This document shows, piece after piece, positions 1 to 10,640 of a DNA stretch of 64,000 bases; positions within the stretch are counted from its first letter, which is position 1; every line of letters begins with the position of its first letter. The translations under genes were made by a program, and so were the position numbers. Source of the DNA: Sesamum alatum (lineage: Eukaryota; Streptophyta; Magnoliopsida; Lamiales; Pedaliaceae); contig JACGWO010000006.1 in NCBI GenBank assembly GCA_034509735.1, forward strand, positions 13,580,645 to 13,644,644, written 5' to 3'. Below the pieces are notes generated by a model. That model did not search any database and was not told the origin of the DNA. It saw only the letters and a list, made by a program, of their open reading frames with translations.

Positions 1-830
1 GGGCGACAACATCGCCCCGATGGGCAATCGCGATGTCACTCAGGGTTTTCTGCGCGCCGGTAGCAGGTAAACACATAAGGGGGTGACCGTCCCCAGGGTT
101 TTTTCTTTCTTTTTTTTTTTCTTTGAACTTTTTAGTTTTGATTTTTTAATTTAAAAATAACTAAAAATTTAAATTAATTAAATTTAAAGTAATTCGTTTA
201 AATATTTTTAACTTTAAAATAATTAAAGAAAGTATTAGATATCAATTTTAATACTTATAATAATGATTTTAATTTTAATATTATTTGTAGTAAATAAAGA
301 TAATTTATTTAAATATTTTTAACTAAATAATAATTTAAAATTAATAATATTTAATTATAATCATTAACATTTATATTGGTTAAGATATTTAAATTTTAAA
401 AATGAATTTACTATATTTATCTTTGTATTATGATTTTAATTTGATATTTCAATTTAAATTATAAAACTTCAAAAAATCTATATACTTTTTTTATATTTTT
501 AAGTAAATATATTTAAAAAATATTTAATCTTTTACATAGATGAAAATGTAAACAATAAAACACTCAAAACAAGTCAAAGATGCACTTAGTCAAATATATA
601 GACCCCATAAAGATATTTCTATGAAAGTTGCTCAAAAAAGGCTAAAAAACGGCTAGAAAACACTCCCACATGCACAACATACGTGTGTAGTACACCTTCC
701 GTTAATTCATAATGGAAGGGGTGTTTATTGCTAATTTTTATAAAACATAGGGGGCGTTTTGCCTATTTTCAAAACACATGGGGATTTTTAACTGACTTTT
801 CAAATCACATGGAGAAAATATAATAGATAC
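1..830. other. AT-rich non-coding stretch
   Basis: The first 60 bases are GC-richer than the rest. The remainder is strongly AT-rich with poly-T and poly-A runs. I see no gene, RNA gene or clear element end here. From about 831 the sequence passes into recognisable pararetrovirus coding remnants. Confidence 0.5.
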
Positions 831-1210
831 GATATTTTCTAAAGAAAATACAGAATCTTCTCAATCTGAAGAGGAACCTGATGATTTAAATCAATTAAAA
901 ATCATAGAAAATTTTTTTGAATCTTCATCAACATCTGATGGATCAAAAGAAGGAGAATCCTCTTGTTCCAAACAAGAAAAGCCTGAAGATTCCAACCAAG
1001 AGTTTTATGAATGAATGGCTAAATTTCAAGATTTATGGAAAGTAAAGGTCCTTATTGATAATCATATAATTGATTTACTAAGAGAAATTAAGGACCCTGA
1101 AATAAGGGACATAATACTCAATAAATTAGATAACAATACAACTTTATCATCTGAATCTAATCCAGCTTCACCATAAAAGCAGATGTATGATAAAGTAATT
1201 AGTACACCTT

Positions 1211-1477
1211 TTGAACCTTACACAATTACTGAAATTGAAAAAAATGCTTAATAAGAAGCATACAATAAAGAACGACCCGTCTACTTTAGACAATTTAAAG
1301 GTAGAAGTAGAGAGATTAAAGGAAGAAATAAAATATATAAAAAGGCAAAGTCAATCTCTTACGTCTAAGGTAGAAATTTTAGAAATTAATAAACCCAATA
1401 AGGTCCCTGAAATAGGAGAAAAAAGAACAGATAATAATTTTCCATCAACTTTTGAAATAGTTACTAGCCAAAAATGA
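1211..1477 (+). pseudogene. EPRV-1 polyprotein remnant, coiled-coil-like segment
   Basis: This is an 88-codon open stretch rich in Lys, Glu and Ile/Leu with heptad-like spacing (residues about 25-60). It lies directly upstream of the protease motif of the same viral copy. It is probably part of the polyprotein between the capsid region and the protease. The ATG is unlikely to be a genuine start because similar coding-like sequence continues on both sides. Function is unknown. Confidence 0.4.
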
Positions 1478-1483
1478 CATGTA

Positions 1484-1890
1484 AAGGTCGATTTATTAAT
1501 AAACATTAATTTTGGAAAAACATTTACAACCCTAATTGATAGCGGTGCGGATAATAACTGCACTAAAGAAGGGTTAATACTAACAAAATATTTTGAAAAA
1601 AACAACCCACTCTTTATCCTTTGCTAATGGGCATAAATTAGATATAAAATTCAAGATTCCAAAAGCTTATATATGCAATAATAAGAAATGTATCTCTACT
1701 ACATTCTTACTAATAAAAATTTAACCAACGAAATAATCTTGGGGATATCTTTCTTAAAAAAGATTTTTCCCATTAGAACGATAAATTTGGAAGGTATATT
1801 AGGAACCTTTGAATATGAAATCATAACATTTAAATTCATCACCCAACCAATAGATGGTCATAGATGAAATAAGGGATTTAATAATCTCTA
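1484..1890 (+). pseudogene. EPRV-1 aspartic protease remnant
   Basis: The catalytic-type triad region reads LIDSGADNNC (codons about 1532-1561), the D-S-G-A signature of retroviral and pararetroviral aspartic proteases, which cleave the viral polyprotein. Downstream sequence up to 1890 contains a frameshift (near 1610) and stop codons, so no functional enzyme can be made. The segment 1440-1905 is matched, in inverted orientation, by 8968-9662, which keeps a closely related DSGAD motif. Confidence 0.7.
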
Positions 1891-2189
1891 AGACTAATAA
1901 AATTTGTTTCATCAAAAAAGAAATTAATTCTTTACAAAGAAATGGATTACTTGAAAATCCTAAATTACAAGAAAAAATCAAAATGATCCAAAACCAATTT
2001 CGTTAGAAATTTATAATGAGCAGACGAATACATTCTGGCATCGAAAGAAACATATTGTTAGTCTTCCATATGAAGATGATTTTTTGGAGAAGAATATTCC
2101 TACTAAGGCTAGACCTTGTAGATGAATTCAGAGAATTTATAATTATGTAAGAATGAAATACAATCAATTAATAGATAAAAAAAATTGAT

Positions 2190-2668
2190 TAGATCATCTA
2201 AGTCGCCTTGGTCATGTACTGCCTTTTATGTTAATAAACATGCAGAGGAAGAAAGAGGGAAGGCTAGACTGGTTATAAATTATAAGCCTCTTAATAAAGT
2301 CTTAAAATGGATAAGATATACGATCCCTAATAAAGAGGATCTCTTAGATTGTATAGAGCAATAGTCCTCTCAAAATTTGACCTGAAATCCAGCTACTGGC
2401 AAATTCAATAAATAAGTCGGATAGATACAAGATTGCTTTTACAGTTCATTTTGGACATTATGAATGGAATGTAATGCCTTTTGACCTGAAGAATGCACCA
2501 TTTGAATTCTAAAATACCATGAATGATATTTTTAATCAATTTTCAAACGTCATCATTGTTTATACAGATAATATCTTAGTCTTCTCTAATAATATAGAAG
2601 ACCATTTCAAGCATTTAGAAATGTTTAAAAAATTAGTAATTCAAAATGGTTGGTGGTATCAAAATAGG
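2190..2668 (+). pseudogene. EPRV-1 reverse transcriptase remnant
   Basis: Several RT blocks are visible in two to three frames. They include an SPWSC opening near 2200, RLVINYKPLN (about 2268-2300) and the palm segment FDLKSSYWQIQI. The catalytic box reads YTDN where YxDD is expected, so a key Asp is lost. A block resembling FGHYEWNVMPF lies near 2450. Frameshifts occur near 2360-2400. The fragment ends near 2668 before the RNase H region. It is a dead copy. Confidence 0.75.
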
Positions 2669-2982
2669 TAATATTCATTATCCAAAAAATGACCAGTAAT
2701 ACTCTGATGGTATAGCAAATTAGCTATCCAAAGAGTTTTTATACGGTTTTCGGCAGAGACGTCTGCATCAAGGAATTGAATAAGAATGTCAGAAATAATT
2801 TCTTGAATTCCATCTATTCTTTTTCTCGATATCCTTTTAATTCTTTTGAGCCTGGCCTTATACTCTATAGGTTCATCCCAAAACTCAAATTTATACACAG
2901 GCCAGAACACTCCTTCCATAAAATAGGATTCTCCTACATTAGGTTGATCAGACACGACCGGATGATGATTGTGGCCCATCAA
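2659..2982 (-). pseudogene. Unrecognised ORF fragment, possibly viral, fused to a copia LTR end
   Basis: An open frame of 107 codons is rich in Arg/Lys in the middle (about residues 45-60) and ends near 2659. Its first ~15 codons lie in the LTR-derived repeat that starts at 2939, so the ATG is artificial and the true segment is about 2670-2938. It sits between EPRV-1 and the copia repeat array. EPRV-2, also on the - strand, lies on the far side of the copia element, so it may be a downstream part of EPRV-2. I do not recognise a domain. Confidence 0.3.
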
Positions 2983-4057
2983 CCATCATCTAGTCTCACG
3001 AGCTGTCAGGAACTAACACGCTTTGGTGCTCACTGAATCGGCAATTTGTCTCCCAGGATACAACGACTTTCTATCTTAAAGTAGCAACACTACAAACTTT
3101 GAGAAACGACGAACCAAACGATATTTTGAAACTCTCTTGCTAAATTCTATTTGCATAATGCTTTTATGCTTATGAGTGCTATGAATAAGTTGAATTTCTA
3201 TCATCCATAAATGAAATGAAATGAGAAGGCCTATTTATAGGAGTTGGAAAGCTATCATCGAATGAACATGTCCAATCAAAAAAGATGTCTTTGAAAAGTT
3301 ATGACCTTTCATCTGAATGGATGCATCGTTTCACCCAAAGTACATACCATTTCACCCAAATGGACGCATTTTTCACCCAAAGGGTTTCACCCAATGGACA
3401 CATCATTTCAACCAAAGGACACACCCATTAGGTTGATCAGACACGACTGGATGATGATTGGGGCCCATCAACCATCATCTACGTGCCACGAGCCGTTAGG
3501 AACTAACACGCTCTGGTGCTCACGGAATCGGCAATTTATCTCCCAAGATACAACGACTTTCTATCTCAAAGTAGCAGCACTACAAACTTTGAGAAATGGC
3601 GAACCAAATGATATTATGAAACACTCTTGCTAAACTCTATTTGCCTAATGCTTTTATGCTTACGAGTGCTGTGAATGAGTTGAATTTCTATCATCCTTAA
3701 ATGAAATGAAATGGGAAGGCCTATTTAGGAATTGGAAAGCTATCATCGAATGGACATGTCCAATAAAAAAAGATGCCTTTGAAAGGTTATGACCTTTCGT
3801 CCGAATGGATGCATCTTTTCACCCAAATGGACGCATTGTTTCACCCAAAGGGTTTCACCCAATGGACACATCATTTCAACCAAAGGACACACCTATTAGG
3901 TTGATCAAACACGACCGGATGATGATTGTGGCCCATCAACCATCATCTACCTGTCACGAGTTGTCAGGAACTAACACGAGCTTGTTATCCGTCGCACATC
4001 GTAACCAATCACTTGTCACGATATATTCTTTAATTTATCATTCACCATTTTCTAACA
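2939..4057 (-). repeat. Tandemly duplicated 3' LTR of Copia-1
   Basis: A block starting TTAGGTTGATCA recurs at 2939, 3428 and 3896, giving periods of 489 and 468 bp. The single right-hand LTR has the block once, at 8806. Each unit holds a reverse-strand TATA-like motif (CTATTTATAG near 3230) and several short variants of a TTTCACCCAAAG motif. The array starts on the element strand at 4057 (TGTTAGAAAATGG) right after a G-rich tract (4058-4066) that could be the polypurine primer. Unequal recombination between short repeats in the LTR could give this structure. Confidence 0.75.
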
Positions 4058-4256
4058 ATCCCCCACATGAATGAAAATTAATGCATATGAGCATGCAGAC
4101 ACTTAAGAGAGTTTCAACCGAGAAGTCATTGCATCAGGAAATGTAGTTTGTGGCTTTGAACCTTCTTTTGGGGAATACCATTGGATTTACTTGGCCAATC
4201 AGTGAACATGATGTCTTGAACTGTTCAGCCGTTGGTGTAAACCAAGATAATAGTAC

Positions 4257-6446
4257 TGTAGCACCCCCTACAATATTACACTTTAATATCACTAATTATA
4301 ATACATCCTCCATAATTAAACCCAGTTTACAAGAATTTTATATTAAAAGCAATAAATTGTGAATACAAATTCAAATAAAAATCTAATATCTCTGTAGTTA
4401 TATAGCTAAAGATCTCAACCCAAGATATCACTGCTGACCCACCTAATAAGATTGGCAACACGGCTTATGATCCAATTCAACTAGTCACTGTGACTTATAT
4501 CCTGAAAAATTTGGCAAGGGATGAGCTGCCTAATCAATAAGTATAGCTAATCAGCCTATACACATCCATTGATACATGCCATGAAACAAACCAATAAATA
4601 ATCAATATACAATCACACAAAGTCATAAAGTAATCACATCATAATTACACATCAATCCATAGAATGACATATATATCCAAAATTTCAATTTAATTACTGA
4701 GGGCACTGCTTACTCTAATTGGAGTACATTAGTCAATGGTTCTGCTGGCCATCATATCTCAATCAATGTCACGTCATACACAGCACATGATACCCATTAA
4801 ATGTGATATCCCTACACTATCTGAGTGTGTAGCAATATCAACACAGGACATCAAAACGAACATGGCATCCCCACACCACCCCAGTGTGTAGCTATCAGCA
4901 CAGGATATTCCCCGCTACCCGAAATACCCCGGTACCCTGCGCGCCATGGTACCTAGCTTATATTCATTTTTCTCATATCACATCGTCAATCACGTCGTCA
5001 TCAATCACATCATCATAAACCATTGACTATGTTCCCCAACTAGGTAAGTCATCTATATATCTCAATTAACGATATACTCATAATTGACTTTGTTGTTCAA
5101 CTCCATGCAACCATAGTATATAATATACGACAATCATCCGTCAATCTTTATAATACATAATAACTGCAAATAAACACATAACGACAATTTTACAAAATAT
5201 CCACGTAATCCAAATAAGTATTTACAAATACCAGTCAGGTTTATAAGGAACACGTATACACATATATACTTATATATATATATATATATAAAGATCCAAT
5301 TAACTATACTTACCTCAGATCTCAAAACGATTACATTAGTAAATGCGGCTAATCAACCCTCTACTTTATCTCCGCGTTCTAGAATAAATTATAATATGTA
5401 TAATCAATATATCAAAAATATTGTAAATGCTAACTAAAATATTAAATAATATTTTGATATTTTTTTCACGAATCTTTTAATATTTTATTATATCAAAATT
5501 TGTAAACCTCCGTTCCATTTTTACTAATTAATGAACATTCTAAGCCTCCCAAATATATATCTAATTTATTTATTAACTCATGAATTTATTTTATCAAACC
5601 CCTCATATTTTTATAACTATCGTTCTCTATAACATCCCTAAATGAAATTACTACAAATATCCTATATTTCATTTTAATCCATATAATATTTCTCAAATAC
5701 AATTCCCTAATATTTCTCAAACACAATTTTTTTACTATTCCTATTAATTTCTGCCAATTCTTCACTATAATAACAATTATTTAAACACTAGTACATACAA
5801 TTATGTATTTAGCTAATAAACTCGATCAATTTGAGTAAACCAATTATATCAATGGTTAAATCTAATTGATTAAATAATTTTAATTATTAGTAATGATATC
5901 CCCGTTCCAATTAAACATATACCCGAACACTAATTTGTATAAATGCCCAACTTCATTAAATTTTCCGATTAAATAGTAAATCAGATAATACCAATCATAT
6001 TTAATAAATGCACTAATCAAATAATGCAATTATATAAATTAATAAAAATTTTCAAAATTTAAATTCATACCTGATTTCTTCCGTCAGTGTGCGTGAATAA
6101 GTGTGTGTATGTGTGTAAGGTATGTGTGTGTGTGAATTTGTTTGGAGTGCGTGCGTGTGTATGTTTTTGATGAGGATGGGTGCCAGCACACCCATCATTA
6201 TCATATATATATATATATATATATCCATTTAATTTTTTTTATTATTTTTAAATACCTATTATGTCCTTTATAATTTTCTTAATTCATATAAGTTGCTCCA
6301 AAATATTATATAAAGCTCCAATTTACTCTGTTCAAATTTTAATATGTCCAGAATCAGAATCTATAATTTATTTACTAGTTAACAAAATTTTGTAAATAAT
6401 TATCAATTAGTCCCATAATTATGTATAAAAATTTGTGGATGTTACA
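4257..6446. mobile_element. Solo LTR (about 2.19 kb), gypsy-type ends, inside Copia-1
   Basis: The segment starts TGTAGCACCC and ends GGATGTTACA, so it has TG...CA termini with short inverted ends. It is flanked by a perfect 5-bp duplication, AGTAC (4252-4256 and 6447-6451). Removing it and one AGTAC rejoins the copia 3' region smoothly. Ends like TGTAACA...TGTTACA are common in Ty3/gypsy LTRs of plants, so a gypsy origin is likely but not proved. It is AT-rich with (AT)n near 5272-5292 and 6207-6226 and a GT-rich tract near 6090-6170. No coding region is visible. Confidence 0.8.
5272..5292. repeat. (AT)n microsatellite
   Basis: A run of alternating A and T in the solo LTR at 4257-6446. Confidence 0.8.
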
Positions 6447-6779
6447 AGTACCCCCACAATGCATTCTCTAATATCTTTGGTTCTCACGGTTGAGTCCGTT
6501 TTGGCCCTGGACTCCATCTTGGATTCATAAGTGTTTTACATTTGAAGCGGCCCATCTTCACACTTATAGAGGTGATCTCCTAGAATGTTCTTGACTTAGA
6601 ATAGGAATCAATAAAAGCTTATAGCTTAACCTCTACCCTTTTACTGAAAGCACTTTTTGTCATAGGAATGGGAAAGAGTAAAACTCCAAGTGCTTTCCAC
6701 AATCTTTATAACTTAGTTGTCCCATTAAACCAAGATCTTGGGATCTCCAGTCAACAAGGTTGGGTTACCGCTATAAAGA

Positions 6780-7190
6780 TTTAATTGTCGGGTTTTAATC
6801 CCATTCCCCTCGACGAACAGTATACTTGATCTCTAGAAAGGCCTTTTCTTAATGAATCAATTATCATTTGACTTAATATAATCAATGAATATGATTTCAC
6901 TAGAGATCCACTGTCTTATGATGTTATATCTTTGACGTATATGCCTAGATTTACCATTATACATATTGCTTTGTGCCCTTTCAATAGTCAAATGGCTATC
7001 ACAATGTATCATAACTGCAGGCACTTGCTTTTGTCCAACAAGGAATGTACTCCAAAAAATTACAAAAGCCATTCAACTTCTTCTCCAGCTTTATCTGAAG
7101 CTATAAACCTAGATTCCATAATAGAACGAGTGATTTTCTCTATATACATTAATTTACCAATCATTCTTGAAAATTCAATTTGACCTCGTG
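6780..7190 (-). pseudogene. Copia-1 RNase H remnant
   Basis: Pieces in shifting frames match the copia RNase H and pol end. MESRFIASDKAGEEVEWL lies near 7080-7135. An IHCDS-type segment with the conserved Asp follows, then YNGKSRHIRQR in the open stretch 7072-6857, and RGMGLKP just before the stop near 6783. The order and wording are those of copia pol C-termini. Several frameshifts make it non-functional. Confidence 0.75.
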
Positions 7191-7299
7191 TTCACCTTGG
7201 TTCTTTGATAAGTGTAGATTTCTATCTACACGAGTCTTAGCAGATGAATGGTCAAGAACATTGAACTTTCTAGTACAATCTCCACATGATGAGACTATG

Positions 7300-7665
7300 A
7301 TAAGACAAGTCTACAGATATTTTAGAGATCTTAATCTCTACTATTACATCAGCTAAACATTATGTCTTTCATATCAAAATATTTTGTCAATACTTTCTTG
7401 GTAGAGATTGCTTCCCTTTATCAACATGTCATCTACATATAGACAGACTATGACAAAGGAGCTAGAAGTGCCTTTAACATAGACACATTTATTACACTTG
7501 TTGACCTTGAAGTCATTTGACAATATGGCACGGTCAAATTTTCCATGTTATTGCTTAGGAGCTTTTTTAAGCCCATACAATGATTTGACGAGTCTACAGA
7601 CCTTCTTTTCTTGGCCAGGAACAACAAACCCTTCAGGTTGTTCCATGTAGATCTCTTCATCTAAC
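7300..7665 (-). pseudogene. Copia-1 reverse transcriptase, C-terminal half
   Basis: The - strand reads EEIYMEQPEGFVVPGQEKK (about 7660-7605), then a SLYGLKKAPKQ block (about 7575) and a YVDDM box near 7430. All three are hallmarks of Ty1/copia RT. The upstream fingers/palm portion is absent because the sequence before it is gag. Stops and frameshifts follow the YVDD box. Confidence 0.8.
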
Positions 7666-7669
7666 TCGC

Positions 7670-8279
7670 CATTAAAGTAATTTTTGAATTCCTTCCATAG
7701 CGGAGGTAGCTTTTCAATCATAGAAGCTACTTAGAAGGATTCATTGAGCCTCATTCCTTCCGCATGCAGATCATGCAAGATCAGTTGGAAGTCTTGGACT
7801 TGGCTCATTACCATTTTGAAATGCACTATTTTGAATTCCAAGAACTTCTCAATTATGAATTTCTTCAAGCCGACATCTTCCGTTTTGTATTTCTTTTTTA
7901 AAGGTTCTCAAAGGGCTTTTGCACTCTTGGTTGAGCTATATACATTGTACAAAGTATCGCTCAAGCCATTGAGGATGTAGTTTCTGTATAGAAAATCCCC
8001 ATATCCCCATGCATCAAAAGCAGCCCTTTGTTGGGGATAAGTCTCCCCCTAAAAAACAACGGGGGCTTCCTTACTTAAGAACCTAGCTAGGTTCAACGTA
8101 GTGAGGTGGAACAACATCTTTTTAAAGTCGTTAACGGAGAATTTCTCCGGCCTTTCTCCTTGGGCAGCAATCGGTAGTGGCACATGTGGTTGGACAACCA
8201 TAGTAGCCATATTAGTAGCAACAGATCTAGTTGCCATAGACGGATTGGTAGTAGCAGATCCAGTCGCCATAATACACAA
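7670..8279 (-). pseudogene. Copia-1 gag (UBN2-type) remnant
   Basis: The first open part (8279-8049) begins with an Ala/Thr-rich leader and contains a GERPEKFSVNDFKKMLFHLT segment typical of copia gag N-termini. The most likely start is the ATG at about 8267-8270. Further UBN2-like sequence continues in another frame to about 7670 (WGYGDFLYRNYILNGL, LPPLWKEFKNYF) and then runs into RT. Gag would form the virus-like particle. Stops and the deletion make this copy dead. Confidence 0.7.
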
Positions 8280-8394
8280 TGACAGAATAATTGTCTTAAA
8301 CTTGTAGGGAATGAATGAGATAGATAGTGCGGGAAATTGTGTATTACAAAGTCAAGGCAAGAGTTAAACTCTTTATCTTTAAGATAATTATTGC

Positions 8395-8967
8395 CCCGCT
8401 CTGGTGCTCACGAAATCGGCAATTTATCTCCCAAGATACAAAGACTTTCGATCCAAAGTAGCAACACTACAAACTTTGAGAAACGACAAACCAAACGATA
8501 TTTTGAAACTCTCTTGCTAAACTCTATTTGCAGAATGCTTTTATGCTTACGAATGCTATGAATGAGTTGAATTTCTATCATCCATGAATGAAATGAAATG
8601 AGAAGCCCTATTTACAGGAGTTCAAAAGCTATCATCAAATGGATATATCCAATCAGAAAAGATGCCTTTGAAAGGTTATGACCTTTCATCCGAATGGATG
8701 CATCGTTTCACCCAAAGGACATACCATTTCACCCAAATGGACGCATTGTTTCACCCATAGGGTTTCACCCAATGGACACATCATTTCAACCAAAGGACAC
8801 ACCTATTAGGTTGATCAGACACGACCGGATGATGATTGGGGCCATCAACCATCATCTATGTGTCATAAGTTGTTAGGAGCTATCACGAGCTTGTTATGCA
8901 TCGCACATCGTAACCAATCACTTGTCATGATTTATTCTTTAATTTTATCATTCACCATTCTCCAACA
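8395..8967 (-). repeat. 5' LTR of Copia-1
   Basis: About 570 bp match the unit of the left array, from a TGTTGGAGAATGG start (element strand, at 8967) to a GAGCACCAGAGCG end near 8397. A TATA-like motif on the element strand lies near 8610. No primer-binding site complementary to initiator tRNA-Met is recognisable between the LTR and gag. The inner border is therefore approximate. Confidence 0.7.
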
Positions 8968-9662
8968 GTCTTAGAGATTATTAAATCCCTTAGGGTGTTT
9001 TTGGATTGATGGTTTTGGATTTGAATGAAGGATTTGGAGAAAGGATTTCAAATGACTTCATTTAAAAAGAATTTGAAATCCATCCATATTTATCAAAACA
9101 TAGTTCAAATTTGGAATGTAAGGATTTGAAATCCTTTAAATTTGAAATTATCCAAACAAATTCAAAGGATTTGTTATGAAGGATTTGAAATCCATAATTT
9201 CAAATCATTCAATCCAAATGCAACCTTATTTCATTTATGACCCTATCTATTGGTTGGATGAAGAATTTAAATGTTATCATTTCATCTTCAAAGGTTCATA
9301 TTATACCTTTCTCATTTATCATTCTAATGAGAAAAATCTTTTTTAAGAAAGGTGTTCCCAAGATTTTTTTTGTTGGTTAAATTTTTTACTAGTAAGAATG
9401 TAGTAGAGATACATTTCTTATTATTTCATATATAAGCTTTTGGGATCTTGAATTTTATATCTAAGTTCTTCTAATTAGCGGAGGATAAAGAGTGGGTTGT
9501 TTTTTTAAAATATTTTGTTGGTATTAACCCTTCTTTATGCAGTTAATATCAGCACCGCTATCAATAGGGGTGTAAATGTTTTTCTAAAAATATTTTTTAT
9601 TAATAAATTGACCCTTACATGCCATTTTGGCTAGTAACTATTTTCAAAGTTGATAGAGAATT
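8968..9662 (-). pseudogene. EPRV-2: pararetrovirus protease fragment, inverted relative to EPRV-1
   Basis: On the - strand this matches 1440-1905 of EPRV-1 closely, including the protease signature (PIDSGADIN, codons 9562-9548 region). A 233-bp MITE splits it; the short piece 8968-8992 continues the homology beyond the MITE and is then cut by the copia 5' LTR. It carries frameshifts of its own. EPRV-1 and EPRV-2 form an inverted pair about 7.4 kb apart. Confidence 0.8.
8993..9225. mobile_element. Tourist-like MITE (233 bp)
   Basis: It starts GGGTGTTTTTGGATTGA and ends TCAATCCAAATGCAACC, which are imperfect inverted termini. It is flanked by TTA on both sides (8990-8992 and 9226-9228). TTA/TAA duplications and GGG..TTTGGAT ends are typical of PIF/Harbinger-derived MITEs. 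It is non-coding and interrupts EPRV-2, whose sequence resumes on both sides. Confidence 0.8.
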
Positions 9663-9815
9663 TTTCATTTATCAAGCCTATCCTCAAGCCATCTTTAGCA
9701 ACCAACTTATCTGCATCGTTATTCGTGTAGACTTCTTTGACAACATACATGCCATCCCCTTTTGGTAAGAATTTGTTGCCCGCCACGATGGGTGGTACTA
9801 ATTAGTCCACTGACT
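9662..9815 (-). pseudogene. Gypsy-1 pol C-terminal stub
   Basis: The - strand reads a GNKFLPKGDGMYVVKE block, then DKLVAKDGLRIGLINEKF. This matches the final segment of the Tat pol at 59110-58952 (GNKFVSKWDRPYMVKE, then DKDGLWIGPINGKF). Only the integrase C-terminal tail survives, so a large internal deletion joins the linker region to the end of pol. Confidence 0.7.
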
Positions 9816-10019
9816 TGTTTGCGAATGTGAACTATGATACTTATAGACTCATCATGGTTGTTATAACTGCTGATATAATTAGACAATGCCACACTTTTCC
9901 TATCATCCCCATCGTCATTTGAGCTTGCATGAATATCATGGTTTGGGCTTTAATCTTCAAGATGTTGCTACATGATATAGTTAAGATCGTGCGACGTCTC
10001 ATTTTGGAAGAAATTAAGC

Positions 10020-10358
10020 TTATGACTTTTGTGTACTTGAGAACTTAATGTTTTTCTTCGAATGCGCCGTCACCTTGAACATGCCTTTCTTTTGATACAC
10101 CACTCTTCTATGTGGACCAAGTATATCGAAGATAGATCGATTGTTGGTGTTTTCATGCATCATCCTTTTAGGTGGGTCAAGTCTATTGAACACAAATTTT
10201 CGTGGATTTCCTTCCTTTTTGTCATCCTCAGTTGAAGAGAACTCTTCGGCGACATAATTGCGACTGACCCTCTTTATGGAGATGCAAATAGGCTTCGGAG
10301 GGGTCAAACCAAGACCTACTAGGGAATCTTGAATTGCATGTCCCTTTTCCTTCAACAT
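10020..10358 (-). pseudogene. Gypsy-1 inter-domain linker ORF
   Basis: This is a 112-codon basic open stretch. It contains KFVFNRLDPPKR and a later RSIFDILGPHRR, short repeats of the kind (VFxRLxxP) also seen in the linker of the Tat element at 62599-62826. In that lineage such a linker lies between protease and RT. It is not an independent gene. Confidence 0.6.
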
Positions 10359-10640
10359 CAGTTGGGTAGCATTGGGTCCATGTACTTGTTTACCACCGAC
10401 TTCTTAGGGGAGTTTTCCTAAAGTAACACCTTCTTGTGGATTATATTCGGTTTTGACAAGACGTTTGTATGCTTTGGGGTCGAAACCTTTTTCAGTTTTT
10501 AGCTCTGAAGGCTCTTCTTGCTCCATTTTGGGTCTTTGAGTTGGTTGCACAGACCCTTTGAGTGGTTGGGCTTGTTGCTTCAAGATTTGTCAGTGGAAGT
10601 ACCAACTCTTTTAGTGAGTCAAGTGCTACGAGGGAGGATT

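Larger units (their letters stand above)
831..2668 (+). mobile_element. EPRV-1: decayed endogenous pararetrovirus fragment (Caulimoviridae)
   Basis: Broken reading frames run in caulimovirid order. First come an acidic Ser/Glu-rich segment (about 840-1010) and a Lys/Glu-rich coiled-coil-like segment (1211-1477). An aspartic protease motif (DSGAD, codons at 1538-1552) follows, then reverse transcriptase pieces (about 2200-2668). Stops and frameshifts interrupt all of it. The RT opening (SPWSCTAFYVN at about 2200, then RLVINYKPLN) is of the kind I associate with petuvirus/florendovirus relatives. It differs clearly from the RT of EPRV-3 at 49738-50904. The copy stops abruptly near 2668, where sequence in the opposite orientation begins. 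Family assignment is by motif; the genus is an inference. Confidence 0.75.
2939..8967 (-). mobile_element. Copia-1: Ty1/copia retrotransposon, internally deleted, with a nested solo LTR
   Basis: The element reads from high to low coordinates: 5' LTR (about 8395-8967), gag (8279 to about 7670), part of RT (about 7665-7300), RNase H (about 7190-6780), 3' untranslated region (6780-6452, continuing at 4251-4058) and 3' LTR material (4057-2939). Both LTR outer ends begin with TGTT on the element strand. The protease, integrase and first half of RT are missing because gag is fused almost in frame to RT near 7665. A solo LTR sits at 4257-6446. No clean target duplication is visible, because the left end is a truncated tandem array joined to other sequence. 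Stops occur throughout, so it is inactive. Confidence 0.8.

Noticed and set aside
2939..4057. CRISPR-like repeat array
   Set aside because: The units are about 470-490 bp with no short repeat and unique-spacer structure, and the genome is a plant's.
3301..4074. Repeated + strand ORFs with HPNGRIVSPKGFHPMD-type peptides at 3301, 3805 and 8694
   Set aside because: They lie in copia LTR repeats on the strand opposite to the element and repeat only because the LTR does. They are not genes.
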